From: Natrinema caseinilyticum
GTDB lineage: Archaea > Halobacteriota > Halobacteria > Halobacteriales > Natrialbaceae
DNA: 64,000 nucleotides
NCBI RefSeq assembly: GCF_024227435.1
Contig: NZ_CP100445.1
Span: 2,973,369-3,037,368, forward strand
Direction: 5' to 3'
The first letter of the stretch is position 1, and each line of letters begins with the position of its first letter. This document shows, in pieces, positions 7,709 through 15,728 of the stretch. Under the pieces are notes generated by a model. The model did no database searches, was not told the DNA's origin, and saw only the letters and a list, made by a program, of their open reading frames with translations. The translations under genes and the position numbers were made by a program.

Positions 7709-8503
7709 TCAGGCCTCGAGCGCGAGCCCCGCCTCGGCCAGCGCCTCGTCGGTCGACAGGTTGTGGTGGACGACCCCGGCGACCGCTCGCGCGATGGCTT
7801 CGGGGTCTTCGTGCTGGAAGATGGATCGTCCCATCGAGACACCGGCGCCGCCGGCATCCATCACGCCGCGGACCATCTCGATCGTCTGTCGATCGGATCC
7901 TTTCGAGCCGCCGGCGATGACCACCGGGAGCCGGGTCGACTCGACGACGTGCCGGAAGCTTTCGGCGTCGCCGCTGTAGCCCGTTTTGACGATGTCCGCG
8001 CCCAGTTCCTCGGCGAGTCGGACCGCGTGGCCGAGCGCCTCGGGATCTTCGGGGTCGACGCCGGGCCCGCGGGCGTAGGCCATCGCCAGCACCGGCATCC
8101 CGAATCGCTCGGCCGTCTCCGTAACCTCCGAAAGCTGCGTGAGCTGATCGGGTTCGTGATCCGAACCGACGTTGATGTGGAACGAGACCGCGTCGGCGCC
8201 GACGCGAATCGCCTCTTCGACGGTGCCCGTCACTCGCTTGTCGTTCTCGTCGGGGCCGATCGTCGTCGAGCCGTTGAGATGGACGATGTAGCCCTTGCCG
8301 TTTTTGTTCTCGTGGACGCGTGGCGCGATCCCTTTCTGCGTGAGGACCGCGTCCGCGCCGCCGGTGGTGACGCCGTCGATGGTCGATTCGATGTCTTTCA
8401 GCCCCTGGACGGCGCCCATCGTGATGCCGTGGTCCATTGGGACGATCACGTACGATCCGTCTGTCCCGATTCGCTCGAGTCGTGCGTCAATTCCGGTGGT
8501 CAT
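7709..8503 (-). CDS. aroA': 2-amino-3,7-dideoxy-D-threo-hept-6-ulosonate synthase
   Basis: A 264-residue class I aldolase-type TIM barrel. Expected motifs are present: VPMDHGITMG at 22-30 (acid/base region), the Schiff-base Lys173 in ADIVKTGYSG, and the phosphate-binding VIAGGSKGSD. The enzyme condenses a 6-deoxy-5-ketofructose-1-phosphate-type donor with aspartate semialdehyde, the first step of the archaeal DAHP-independent shikimate route. The next enzyme is the 3-dehydroquinate synthase II at 1-1090. The gene lies 24 bases after trpA and on the same strand, so it is probably the last gene of a trpC-trpB-trpA-aroA' operon, tying aromatic-ring entry to tryptophan demand. A simple class I fructose-bisphosphate aldolase is a less likely alternative. 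Confidence 0.92.
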   Translation of the reverse strand: MTTGIDARLERIGTDGSYVIVPMDHGITMGAVQGLKDIESTIDGVTTGGADAVLTQKGIAPRVHENKNGKGYIVHLNGSTTIGPDENDKRVTGTVEEAIRVGADAVSFHINVGSDHEPDQLTQLSEVTETAERFGMPVLAMAYARGPGVDPEDPEALGHAVRLAEELGADIVKTGYSGDAESFRHVVESTRLPVVIAGGSKGSDRQTIEMVRGVMDAGGAGVSMGRSIFQHEDPEAIARAVAGVVHHNLSTDEALAEAGLALEA

Positions 8504-8527
8504 TGCGGGAGTGTAGCAAGCTTGCAG

Positions 8528-9406
8528 TTATGGCTGTTCTGGTTCCGGCGCATCTTCAGCGTTGGTGTCGTCCTCGGTATCGTCTGTCGCGCCGCGGCGA
8601 GCGCCGCGTTTGAGCTCCGTCGCCGTGGCCTCGAGTTCGGCGACCGCGTCGGCGGGGTCGTCGCTCGACGCGATGATGTCCACGAGCGCGCTGCCGACGA
8701 TGACGCCGTCGGCGCCCGCCTCGACGATTTCGGCGGCGTGGTCGCCTTTGCTCACGCCGAAGCCGACCGCCTTCGGGACGTCGTACCCCGAGAGCCGCGC
8801 GAGGCTGTCGTGGGTCGCCGTCGAGACGTTCGCGCGCGCACCGGTCGTCCCGAGACGAGCCTGGACGTACGCGAAGCCCGACACCTGCGACATGATGGTC
8901 TCGAGTCGTTCTCCCTCGGTCGTCGGCGCGATGATGAAGACGAGATCGAGCCCGTAGTCGTCGCAGGCCTCGCGCAGCGGGTCCGCCTCCTCGGCGGGCA
9001 GGTCGGGAACGATGATCCCCGAGAGTCCGGCTTCGGCCGCGCGTTCGACGAACGGTCGAACGTCCGGTTCCGAACCGTACTGCAGGATCAGGTTGTAGTA
9101 CGTCATCACCAGCAGCGGCGCGTCGGTCTCGAGTTCGTCGACTAACTCGAAGAAGCCACGGGGTGTCGTCCCGGCCTCGAGCGCACGGTTGATCGCCGCC
9201 TGGATCGTCGGCCCTTCGGCGATCGGCTCCGAAAACGGGAGTCCGAGTTCGATCAGATCGGAGCCGCCGCGGTCTAAGGCCTCGACGTACGCCTTCGTGT
9301 CCTCGAGGGTCGGATCGCCCGCCGTGATGTAGGTGATCAGCGCGGGACGGCTCTCGCGGATCGCGGCTTCGACGTCGCTGTCGTAGTCGACCGCGTCGTC
9401 GGTCAC
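8528..9406 (-). CDS. trpA: Tryptophan synthase alpha subunit
   Basis: A 292-residue TIM-barrel lyase that cleaves indole-3-glycerol phosphate to indole and glyceraldehyde 3-phosphate, feeding indole to TrpB. Catalytic Glu53 lies in [18 protein letters not shown]. The counterpart of E. coli alpha-Asp60 (LADGP) is Glu64 here (IAEGP), which is unusual. Later motifs include YNLILQYG and [14 protein letters not shown]. The C-terminus has a haloarchaeal acidic extension ([18 protein letters not shown]). Translation starts at GTG 9406, overlapping the trpB stop by four bases (GTGA), so the two are translationally coupled. Confidence 0.95.
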   Translation of the reverse strand: MTDDAVDYDSDVEAAIRESRPALITYITAGDPTLEDTKAYVEALDRGGSDLIELGLPFSEPIAEGPTIQAAINRALEAGTTPRGFFELVDELETDAPLLVMTYYNLILQYGSEPDVRPFVERAAEAGLSGIIVPDLPAEEADPLREACDDYGLDLVFIIAPTTEGERLETIMSQVSGFAYVQARLGTTGARANVSTATHDSLARLSGYDVPKAVGFGVSKGDHAAEIVEAGADGVIVGSALVDIIASSDDPADAVAELEATATELKRGARRGATDDTEDDTNAEDAPEPEQP

Positions 9407-10773
9407 CGGTCGAACACCTCGACGTCGGGTGCGGCCTCGAGATCGCGTTTCTCGGTCTCCTCGAGCACCGTTTCGAGGTCCTTGTCGCCGCGCCCGGAGA
9501 CGTTGACGACGACCAGTTCGCCGAGTTCGTCGTGTCGCTCGTCTCGCGGCCCATCGCCGCTCGCTGCGTCCGCGGCGGTTCCAGCCGCGCGCTCGAGATA
9601 GCCCAGCGCGTGACTCGACTCGAGTGCCGGGATGATGCCCTCGAGCCGGGAGAGCCGGTGGAAGCCGTTGAGGGCGTCGTCGTCGTCGACGCTCACGGGA
9701 GTTACCCGACCGGTCTCGACGAGGTGCGAGAGTTCTGGACCGACGCCGGCGTAGTCGAGTCCCGCGCTGACGCTGTGTGATTCCACGATCTGGCCGTCCC
9801 CGCTCTGGAGGAGCTTCGTCATCGCCCCGTGGAGGACGCCGTCGGTGCCAGTCGAGAGCGTCGCCGAATTGGGCGCGAGACCCGCCTCTTCGTCCACCTC
9901 GAGGCTCGAGCCGCCGGCTTCGACGGCGTAGAGGTTCACGGAGTCGTCTCGCGGACGCCGTCCGCTCGAGTCGTCCGCGAACCGCGGGTCCGCGCAGTCG
10001 GGGACGAACGCGTGGAAGGTCCCCATCGTGTTCGAGCCACCGCCGGCGCAGGCGACGACGCTGTCCGGAAGCCGGCCGGCCATCTCCCGTACTTGCTCGC
10101 GGATCTCCTCGCCGATAACCGACTGGAAGTCCCGGACCATCTTCGGGAAGGGGTGCGGACCGACGACGGAGCCGATCACGTAGTGCGTTCGTTCGACGGT
10201 GGTCGCCCAGTCGCGCATCGTCTCGTTGATCGCCTCTTTCAGGGTGGCGCTGCCCGCATCGACCGGATTCACCTCGGCCCCGTTCATCCGCATCCGGTAG
10301 ACGTTCGGCCGCTGGCGATTCACGTCGGTTCGGCCCATGTAGATCTCACAGGGCATGTCGAGGTGGGCTGCGGCCATCGCCGTCGCGGTACCGTGTTGGC
10401 CCGCACCCGTTTCGGCGATGATCCGCTCTTTGCCCATGTACTTCGCGAGCAGCACCTGCCCGAGCGCGTTGTTCAGTTTGTGTGCGCCGCCGTGGACGAG
10501 GTCCTCGCGCTTGAGATAGATTTCGCGGTCGTAGCGCTCGCTCAGCCGGTCCGCGCGCTGCAGCGGCGTCGGCCGGCCGCCGAAGTCGTGCATTCGCTCG
10601 CGGAACTCGTCCATGAACCCGTCCTCGTTCTCGAGGACGAACCGTTCGTAGGCGTCCTCGAGTTCCTGCAGGGCCGGCATCAGCGCCTCCGGGACGTACT
10701 GACCGCCGTAGTCGCCGAACGTTCCCGTGCGCCCGGATCCGCTCTCGTCGCGTTCGCGTTCGCCTGTACTCAT
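9403..10773 (-). CDS. trpB: Tryptophan synthase beta subunit
   Basis: A 456-residue PLP enzyme joining indole and serine to make tryptophan. Family motifs are [16 protein letters not shown] near the N-terminus, the PLP lysine Lys99 in [13 protein letters not shown], catalytic Glu in [13 protein letters not shown] (about residue 121), and the phosphate-binding [11 protein letters not shown] loop insertion with an Arg/Asp stretch ([12 protein letters not shown], about residues 264-275) and an acidic loop near 400 are haloarchaeal additions. It begins 25 bases after the trpC stop and overlaps trpA. The canonical order of the cytoplasmic alpha-beta complex is preserved. Confidence 0.97.
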   Translation of the reverse strand: MSTGERERDESGSGRTGTFGDYGGQYVPEALMPALQELEDAYERFVLENEDGFMDEFRERMHDFGGRPTPLQRADRLSERYDREIYLKREDLVHGGAHKLNNALGQVLLAKYMGKERIIAETGAGQHGTATAMAAAHLDMPCEIYMGRTDVNRQRPNVYRMRMNGAEVNPVDAGSATLKEAINETMRDWATTVERTHYVIGSVVGPHPFPKMVRDFQSVIGEEIREQVREMAGRLPDSVVACAGGGSNTMGTFHAFVPDCADPRFADDSSGRRPRDDSVNLYAVEAGGSSLEVDEEAGLAPNSATLSTGTDGVLHGAMTKLLQSGDGQIVESHSVSAGLDYAGVGPELSHLVETGRVTPVSVDDDDALNGFHRLSRLEGIIPALESSHALGYLERAAGTAADAASGDGPRDERHDELGELVVVNVSGRGDKDLETVLEETEKRDLEAAPDVEVFDR

Positions 10774-10783
10774 GTCTGTGTGT

Positions 10784-10830
10784 CTCCGTCGTGTGCGCTC
10801 ATGTCGTCTCTGACTCCGTCGTGTGCGCTC
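10784..10830. repeat. Direct repeat at the trpC-trpB junction
   Basis: ctccgtcgtgtgcgctc occurs at 10784-10800 and again at 10814-10830, a period of 30 bases, spanning the trpC stop and the spacer to trpB. It encodes part of the low-complexity Thr/Glu/Ser-rich trpC tail. Probably a slippage duplication. Confidence 0.6.
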
Positions 10831-11641
10831 GTGTCGACTCGGTTTCAGCCGTCGATTCCGCCGAATCCCCCGAATGCGCTCGTGTGAGTCGCCGTGTGTT
10901 CTCGGTCACGTCGCTGTCGTCCGCGCCGTGGTCCATGATGGCGCTGCCGATCAGTAACGCGTCGGCGCCGGCCTCGCGCATCCGGCGGACGTCAGCCGGC
11001 GACGACACCCCGCTCTCGGCGATCAGCGTCACGTCGTCCGGAGCGTCGGGGGCGACCGACTCGAAGGTTTCGAGGTCGACCTCGAGTTTCGCCAGATCCC
11101 GGTTGTTCACCCCGACGAGCTCCGCGCCCGCGTCCAGCGCGGCCGCGAGTTCGTCCCGGTCGTGCACTTCGACCAGCGGCTGGAACCCGCGGTCGCGCGC
11201 GGCCGCCACGAGCTCCGGCAGGTCGTCGACGAACCGCGCGATCAAAAGCAACAGGTCGGCCGCGACGACGTCCATCCCGTCCTCGTCCAGAACGAAGTCC
11301 TTGCGCAGGACGGGGACGTCCACGGCCTCCCGGACGCGGGTCAACGCCTCGGGCGAGCCGCCGAAGTGGGTCGGCTCCGTGAGGACCGAAATCGCCGCCG
11401 CGCCGCCCTCGACCATCGCCGCGGCCAGTTCGACGGGATCGTCGGCTCGCGTTCCGTCGGCCGTCGGACTCGTCGGTTTTACCTCCCCGATCACCGGGAC
11501 CCGTCCGTCCGCGTCCGCTCGCGCCAGCGCGTCGGGCAACGACCGTGCGTCGACGTCCACGACGCCGTCGCCGCCGGAGCGCTCTCGAGCGGCCGCGAGA
11601 ATCGACTTCACTGCGGGCGCAAGCTCCGTCTCGGAGTTCAT
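10799..11641 (-). CDS. trpC: Indole-3-glycerol phosphate synthase
   Basis: A 280-residue TIM barrel converting carboxyphenylaminodeoxyribulose phosphate to indole-3-glycerol phosphate. Recognisable motifs: [12 protein letters not shown], the lysine of [23 protein letters not shown] and [14 protein letters not shown], ending with the phosphate loop [10 protein letters not shown]. The C-terminus adds about 30 Ser/Thr/Glu-rich residues ([20 protein letters not shown]) after the barrel, partly encoded by a repeat. ATG at 11641 is the first gene of the trp operon, directly downstream of a TATA region carrying TGTACA boxes. trpD, trpE, trpF and trpG are not in the window. Confidence 0.95.
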   Translation of the reverse strand: MNSETELAPAVKSILAAARERSGGDGVVDVDARSLPDALARADADGRVPVIGEVKPTSPTADGTRADDPVELAAAMVEGGAAAISVLTEPTHFGGSPEALTRVREAVDVPVLRKDFVLDEDGMDVVAADLLLLIARFVDDLPELVAAARDRGFQPLVEVHDRDELAAALDAGAELVGVNNRDLAKLEVDLETFESVAPDAPDDVTLIAESGVSSPADVRRMREAGADALLIGSAIMDHGADDSDVTENTRRLTRAHSGDSAESTAETESTRAHTTESETT

Positions 11642-11676
11642 TATTGTACATCGACGTACTCATATGTACATAAGAC
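11642..11676 (-). promoter_or_regulatory. trp operon promoter with two TGTACA boxes
   Basis: TGTACA occurs at 11645-11650 and 11665-11670, with centres 20 bases apart (about two helical turns). A GTAC core also lies between them (11656-11659). The upstream box overlaps the A/T-rich element (cttatgtacatatg in minus sense) expected about 26 bases before the trpC ATG at 11641. TGTACA is the known TRP-box consensus bound by the archaeal repressor TrpY of Methanothermobacter; use of the same signal here is inference. A repressor bound at these sites would occlude TBP and the transcription start. Confidence 0.55.
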
Positions 11677-11783
11677 TTGCGTCATCGCGACGGCGGGGAC
11701 GGGAGCTCTCCGACGGTCCCGTCTCGGCGGGACGGTCGGTCGTCGGTAGCCGGCCGTCGGTCGTCGGTCGTTTGCCTCGCCGG

Positions 11784-12128
11784 CTATCCGCTCCGCTCGG
11801 CTTCGAGGGCCTGCAGCGTATCGTAGGCGTCGACCGCGTACGTCATCGCGGGACCGCCGCCCATCACGACCGCGACCTTGAGCGCGTCGACGATCTCGTC
11901 GTGGGTCGCACCGGCCTCGAGCGCCGCGTCCGTGTGCCAGAGGATACAGTGGTCACAGCGAGTGACGACCCCGATGGAGAGCGACATCAACTCCTTCGTC
12001 TTGTGATCGAGCGTCGTCGTCATTTCCGCCGTTTCGACGAATCCGCTGAACCGTTTCAGCTCCGGCGACTCGTGTACCAGTTCACCGAGCGTCTCCTTGA
12101 AATCGTCCAGTTCTCGGGATCGGGACAT
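11784..12128 (-). CDS. Carboxymuconolactone decarboxylase/AhpD-like protein
   Basis: A 114-residue all-helical protein with the AhpD-type redox motif CDHC (C58 and C61) followed by H65 (VVTRCDHCILWHTDAAL). The family includes alkylhydroperoxidase-like thiol reductants and carboxymuconolactone decarboxylases. The CxxC...H arrangement favours a peroxide/thiol redox role. The start at MSRSRELDDF (ATG 12128) was preferred over the upstream frame extension, which lacks conserved character. Monocistronic, convergent with nothing close. Confidence 0.85.
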   Translation of the reverse strand: MSRSRELDDFKETLGELVHESPELKRFSGFVETAEMTTTLDHKTKELMSLSIGVVTRCDHCILWHTDAALEAGATHDEIVDALKVAVVMGGGPAMTYAVDAYDTLQALEAERSG

Positions 12129-12326
12129 CGTGTAGAAAAACCACGACCGGGGACTAAACGCAATGGGGGTGGAACGGACCGCTGTGAGTGGGCGCACGAG
12201 CCACGCTCGTGACGCGATGCGGACCGGACCTCGATCGCCGAGGCCGGCAGTTGTCGATGGTCATACCGCACCGAGCCGAGACCCGAGACCGGCGCCTATT
12301 CAAGCCCGGGCCGCCTAAGAGACGCT

Positions 12327-12797
12327 ATGGTGGACGTTACGGACGCTGGAATCTACGCGCGGGAATCGCCGTACCTCGATCGGTACGTCCAGCTCGGAGT
12401 CGCCAGCGGACGGGTCCTGAGCGTCTCGTTTCCCGAGATCCCCGACGACGACGCCGAAGCGGACCACGCCGTCCTCGATCGAATCTTCGAGTACCTCGAC
12501 GGCCTCGAGCCGGTCACCTTCGATGACGTCCGGGTCGCGATGACCATGCCGACCGACCAGCGGTCGGTCCTCGAACAGGTCCAGCAGGTTCCCTACGGCG
12601 ACCAGGTCACCGTCGAGACGCTCGCCCGGATGACCGCGGGTCTCGATCACGAGAACGAAACCGACATCATTCTCGTCCGGACGGCACTGGACGAGAATCC
12701 CGCGCCCCTTCTCATTCCCGATCACCGCGTCCGCGACGGTCCCAGCGCCGCACCCCCGGACGTCGAGCAAAAGCTCCGCTCGCTCGAGGAACTGTAA
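12327..12797 (+). CDS. MGMT-like DNA-binding protein lacking the acceptor cysteine
   Basis: A 156-residue protein whose C-terminal half has the alkyltransferase fold: VPYGDQVTVETLARM (the helix-turn-helix entry, normally IPYGxxxTYGxIA) and ENPAPLLIPDHRVRDG. The methyl-accepting cysteine of PCHRV is replaced by Asp132 (PDHRV), while the Asn-Pro (N124-P125) and His-Arg are kept. The N-terminal half carries the usual short alpha/beta domain. Such a protein cannot repair O6-alkylguanine by direct transfer; it may act like alkyltransferase-like (ATL) proteins that flag lesions for nucleotide excision repair, which is inference. Confidence 0.8.
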   Translation: MVDVTDAGIYARESPYLDRYVQLGVASGRVLSVSFPEIPDDDAEADHAVLDRIFEYLDGLEPVTFDDVRVAMTMPTDQRSVLEQVQQVPYGDQVTVETLARMTAGLDHENETDIILVRTALDENPAPLLIPDHRVRDGPSAAPPDVEQKLRSLEEL

Positions 12798-12896
12798 GTG
12801 ACCGACCTCCCGTGTGAGTTAGTCGACGACGGTACGAACCTACATCCGACGGTGCGACGGGGCAGTCGGGAACGCGGGAACGCGGCGAGCAAGCGG

Positions 12897-13490
12897 TTAC
12901 GTCTCGGACCGGTCGACCGTCTCTGGCGCTTCGAACGCCGTCGCCAACTCGAGTAACTGCACGAGGATTCGGCCCGTCGCGCCCCAGACGGTGTAGCCGT
13001 TGACGTGGAAGTAGTGGATGACGACCTCGCCGTAGTACGGATGCGATCGACGCTCGTACTCGTAGTTCTCCGGATCGAGCAGTCCGGACAGGGGAAGCAC
13101 GACGATTTCGGCGACTTCGTTGTCGTCGCGGACGTACTCCCGATCCGGGACGTGGGCGACGAACGGCGTGACGGCGTACTCGGTGACCGTCCGAATGTCG
13201 TCCAGTTGCCCGACTACTTCGGCCTCGCTCGGCTCGAGGCCGATCTCTTCGTTGGCCTCCCGGAGCGCGGTATCGAGGATCGTCCCGTCTCTCGGCTCGG
13301 CACCGCCGCCGGGAAAGCTCATCTGGCCGGGATGCTCGCCGAGGTGGTCGGCCCGCCGGGTGAAAAGCAGGTGGTCCTCACCGTCGCGGTCGACGATCGG
13401 TGCGAGGACGGCCGCGTCGTACTCCTGATCGTCGATCTCGACCGGGTCGTGGGCGGCGACCGGCTCGAGACCCAGCCTCGCGTCAGTCAT
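12897..13490 (-). CDS. Nudix hydrolase, CoA-pyrophosphatase-like
   Basis: A 197-residue Nudix protein. The Nudix box runs from about 61 to 85, with REANEE at 77-82 and GL after it. The preceding LLFTRRADHLGEHPGQMSFPGG matches the signature of the CoaP/NUDT7-type subfamily (LR.H.GqvsFPGG). It probably hydrolyses CoA or a related nucleoside diphosphate derivative to phosphopantetheine products. A conserved YTVWGATGRILVQLL ending is also typical. ATG at 13490 overlaps the stop of the upstream gene by four bases (ATGA), so they form an operon. Confidence 0.9.
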   Translation of the reverse strand: MTDARLGLEPVAAHDPVEIDDQEYDAAVLAPIVDRDGEDHLLFTRRADHLGEHPGQMSFPGGGAEPRDGTILDTALREANEEIGLEPSEAEVVGQLDDIRTVTEYAVTPFVAHVPDREYVRDDNEVAEIVVLPLSGLLDPENYEYERRSHPYYGEVVIHYFHVNGYTVWGATGRILVQLLELATAFEAPETVDRSET

Positions 13491-13987
13491 TCGGCCAGCG
13501 CGTCCTCCAGCCGCGTCCGTTCGTCGGTGAGATCGACCGGTGCCCAGGTCTCGAGGTCATAGCTCACGTCTAGCAGGGTCCGACACCGTGCGCCGTCGCC
13601 TGCGGCGATCGCTTCGTCAGCGGCTGCGACGAAGCGATCGCGGGCTGCCTCACCCAGTGGCTGTCGGTCGGGCCGGCGGCGTTCGACGTCGAGGATGTGG
13701 GGGACGTCTTCGGCGTGTTCCGGTACCGACGGAAACGCGGTCGGACCGGCGACGAAGAGCGCTTCCCCGTCCGCGTTCGCCGCCGCGTCGCTTCCGCTCG
13801 TGGGATCGTACCGAACGAGCGCGAACGATTCGAGTGCGGCCTCGATCGCCGCTTCGAGGTCGTCGTCGTCTACCGACTGCCCGTCGGCTCGATAGGCGGC
13901 CTCGGCGAGCGCCCGCTCGAGCTCTTCGCGGGTCAACCCGCCGAAGAGGTCGACCACGCCGGCCAGTTCGTCGGCGGTCGCGTCCAT
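13487..13987 (-). CDS. Haloarchaeal DUF7109-like protein
   Basis: A 166-residue acidic protein starting MDATADELAGVVDLFGGLTR. The features that look conserved are the N-terminal helical module (LTREELERALAEAAYRADG), the middle GPTAFPSVPEHAEDVPHILDVERR, and the ending TLLDVSYDLETWAPVDL. It resembles an uncharacterised haloarchaeal family I associate with DUF7109; that assignment is from memory and moderately sure. It precedes and overlaps the Nudix gene and follows the GpgS-like gene by about 26 bases, so all three may be co-transcribed. No cofactor motif seen. Confidence 0.75.
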   Translation of the reverse strand: MDATADELAGVVDLFGGLTREELERALAEAAYRADGQSVDDDDLEAAIEAALESFALVRYDPTSGSDAAANADGEALFVAGPTAFPSVPEHAEDVPHILDVERRRPDRQPLGEAARDRFVAAADEAIAAGDGARCRTLLDVSYDLETWAPVDLTDERTRLEDALAE

Positions 13988-14013
13988 ACCCGGTCCAACG
14001 GCCGGTGATGGGA

Positions 14014-15159
14014 TTAGTCTTGTGAGCGCGACCCGACCCGTCGCTCTCGCCAGGGCCGGGCGGCTTCGACCACTTCGGTCGGGTCGAACGGGGCGTCGGT
14101 CCACCGCGGCAGACGCGTGTCGTCCTCCGGCGGCGCGATCGAGGTCGCGTAGCGGGCCAGCTGATCGCGTTCGCCCGCGGGATCGTACTCGAGACCGTTG
14201 AACGCCGCATCGACGCGATATTGCCGGATCAGCGTCTCGCCGACCGCGCGATATCGCTCGGGCAGCGTCTCGTACTCGGGATCGACACCGTGTTCCTCGA
14301 TCACGCCAAGGAGTGCGGCCGCGACTTCGCGGCTCATCCCCTCGAGACCCGTCTCGCCCGCGACCGTTCGGTGGTCGTGTTCGTGGGTGCCGAGGTCGAC
14401 CTGCGCGGTCCCGCCGAAGCCGGCGACCGCGAAGGCGTCGCCGAGCGTTCCGACCTCGAGTCCCCACGCACGGGGCGGTCGCAGTCTGCGGGCGAGGTCG
14501 GCGGTCGCGGCGAACTCGCCGGCCAGCGCGTATCGAAACGCACGGAGGTAGTCGACGATCGGCTCGTCGTGGGCGTCCGCGAGCGTTCGAACGAGGGGTT
14601 CGTAGAACAGCCGGCAGAGTCGGCCGTAAAGCCGATCACGTTCGACGCGGGCGTAGTACCCCTTGGAGAAGTCGAAGTCCATCGTCAGGGGTGCGAGCAG
14701 GCGGTGGACGTGATCGGACTCGTAGCTTCTGACATCCGCATCGTGGACGACGACTGCGTCGGCGCTGTCGGCGGCCGGACCGAGCGCGAGCCACACGTCT
14801 CGTCCCTTCCCGAAGTCACCGCCCAGACCCGCGTCGGCGAGCAACGCGTCGACGTCGGACGCGCTACACCAGAGGACGCGCATCGGCAGTGCGAACGAGG
14901 TGAGCCACTCGCGAAACGGCCCGATCTGGTCGGGGTCGGCGCGCACGGGAACGAAGACCGCAGCGGGCGCCGGCTCGAGGCGCTCGAGTTCCCGGAGGAC
15001 GCGTTCGGCGGCGGGACGGTCGTACTCGCGGGCGGTCATGGGGACGACGACGGCCGTCTCGGCGACCGCGGCGGCGGCCTCGTTCCCGAGGTCGCCACTG
15101 GGTCCGTCCCCGTCGCCGAACTCGTGGAGCGTCGCGATCCGCTCCTGGACGTACTCCAT
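14014..15159 (-). CDS. GpgS/MpgS-like family 2/81 glycosyltransferase
   Basis: A 381-residue GT-A-fold glycosyltransferase. DAD (residues 140-142) in VVVHDADVR is the metal-nucleotide site. The following LLAPLTMDFDFSKGYYARVERDRLYGRLCRLFYEPLV is the acceptor-side pattern of glucosyl-3-phosphoglycerate and mannosyl-3-phosphoglycerate synthases (PLl...KgfYrR...GRvteLlarPLl). It may transfer a sugar from an NDP-sugar to 3-phosphoglycerate, making a precursor of a compatible solute or polysaccharide primer; substrate and product are not determined by sequence. ATG at 15159 (MEYVQERIATLHEFGDGDGP) was chosen over the in-frame ORF start at 15195, whose extra residues look non-conserved. Confidence 0.8.
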   Translation of the reverse strand: MEYVQERIATLHEFGDGDGPSGDLGNEAAAAVAETAVVVPMTAREYDRPAAERVLRELERLEPAPAAVFVPVRADPDQIGPFREWLTSFALPMRVLWCSASDVDALLADAGLGGDFGKGRDVWLALGPAADSADAVVVHDADVRSYESDHVHRLLAPLTMDFDFSKGYYARVERDRLYGRLCRLFYEPLVRTLADAHDEPIVDYLRAFRYALAGEFAATADLARRLRPPRAWGLEVGTLGDAFAVAGFGGTAQVDLGTHEHDHRTVAGETGLEGMSREVAAALLGVIEEHGVDPEYETLPERYRAVGETLIRQYRVDAAFNGLEYDPAGERDQLARYATSIAPPEDDTRLPRWTDAPFDPTEVVEAARPWRERRVGSRSQD

Positions 15160-15363
15160 CGGTGGGGTGTTCGGGCGGATCGGTAAAACGGCCACGGATG
15201 CGGCCAGATAGGCGGGGCCGGTCTCGACCGTCGCCGTCTCGAACCGACGGTCGTCGCCCGCCGATCAGCCCCAAGGCGCGGACACGCAGCCCTGATCGGC
15301 TCGATTCGAATACTGATAAATTACCACCGGTCTTTTTCTCCCCCTCTTCCCTACAGGGTGCAC

Positions 15364-15534
15364 ATGAAATCAGTCCGGAAGGCACTTCGGGAGGGTGAAC
15401 TCGAGAAGGACACCTACGACAGGCTCGTTTGCGGCGAGTGCGAGAAGCCGCTGAAGACCGAAAACGACCCCGACGATATCAAGACGGTCCGCATCTGTCC
15501 GGATTGCAACGCCGAGTGGAAGGAGATCCGGTAG
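15364..15534 (+). CDS. Small zinc-finger protein, HVO_0758-like, 56 aa
   Basis: A 56-residue protein (MKSVRKALREGELEKDTYDR...) with two CxxC pairs: CGEC at residues 23-26 and CPDC at about 45-48. The pattern fits a rubredoxin-knuckle zinc finger followed by AEWKEIR. It closely resembles the haloarchaeal HVO_0758-type zinc-finger microproteins, whose role is unknown. The basic N-terminus suggests nucleic-acid or ribosome contact (inference). An A/T-rich element (tgataaattac, about 15314-15324) lies upstream. Divergent from the GpgS-like gene. Confidence 0.85.
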   Translation: MKSVRKALREGELEKDTYDRLVCGECEKPLKTENDPDDIKTVRICPDCNAEWKEIR

Positions 15535-15728
15535 GGCCGTCCTCACCTTCGATTGCCACGACCGTACGGGACGGGGGACGTCGAGAGTCCGAATCGGTCG
15601 ATCCCACGCGCCGGCTCGACCGTCAGTCCGGTACACGCTGTCCCACCGGTGGCTCGCGTCGCCGCGAGGCGACCGACGGGCGGGCCGCCGTCCGACTGCT
15701 TTTATCGACGAGCGCCCCACTCACGGGT

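Noticed and set aside
7763-9145. 460-codon + strand frame opposite aroA' and trpA
   Set aside because: The minus strand encodes two well-recognised enzymes across the same region; the + frame has no family resemblance.
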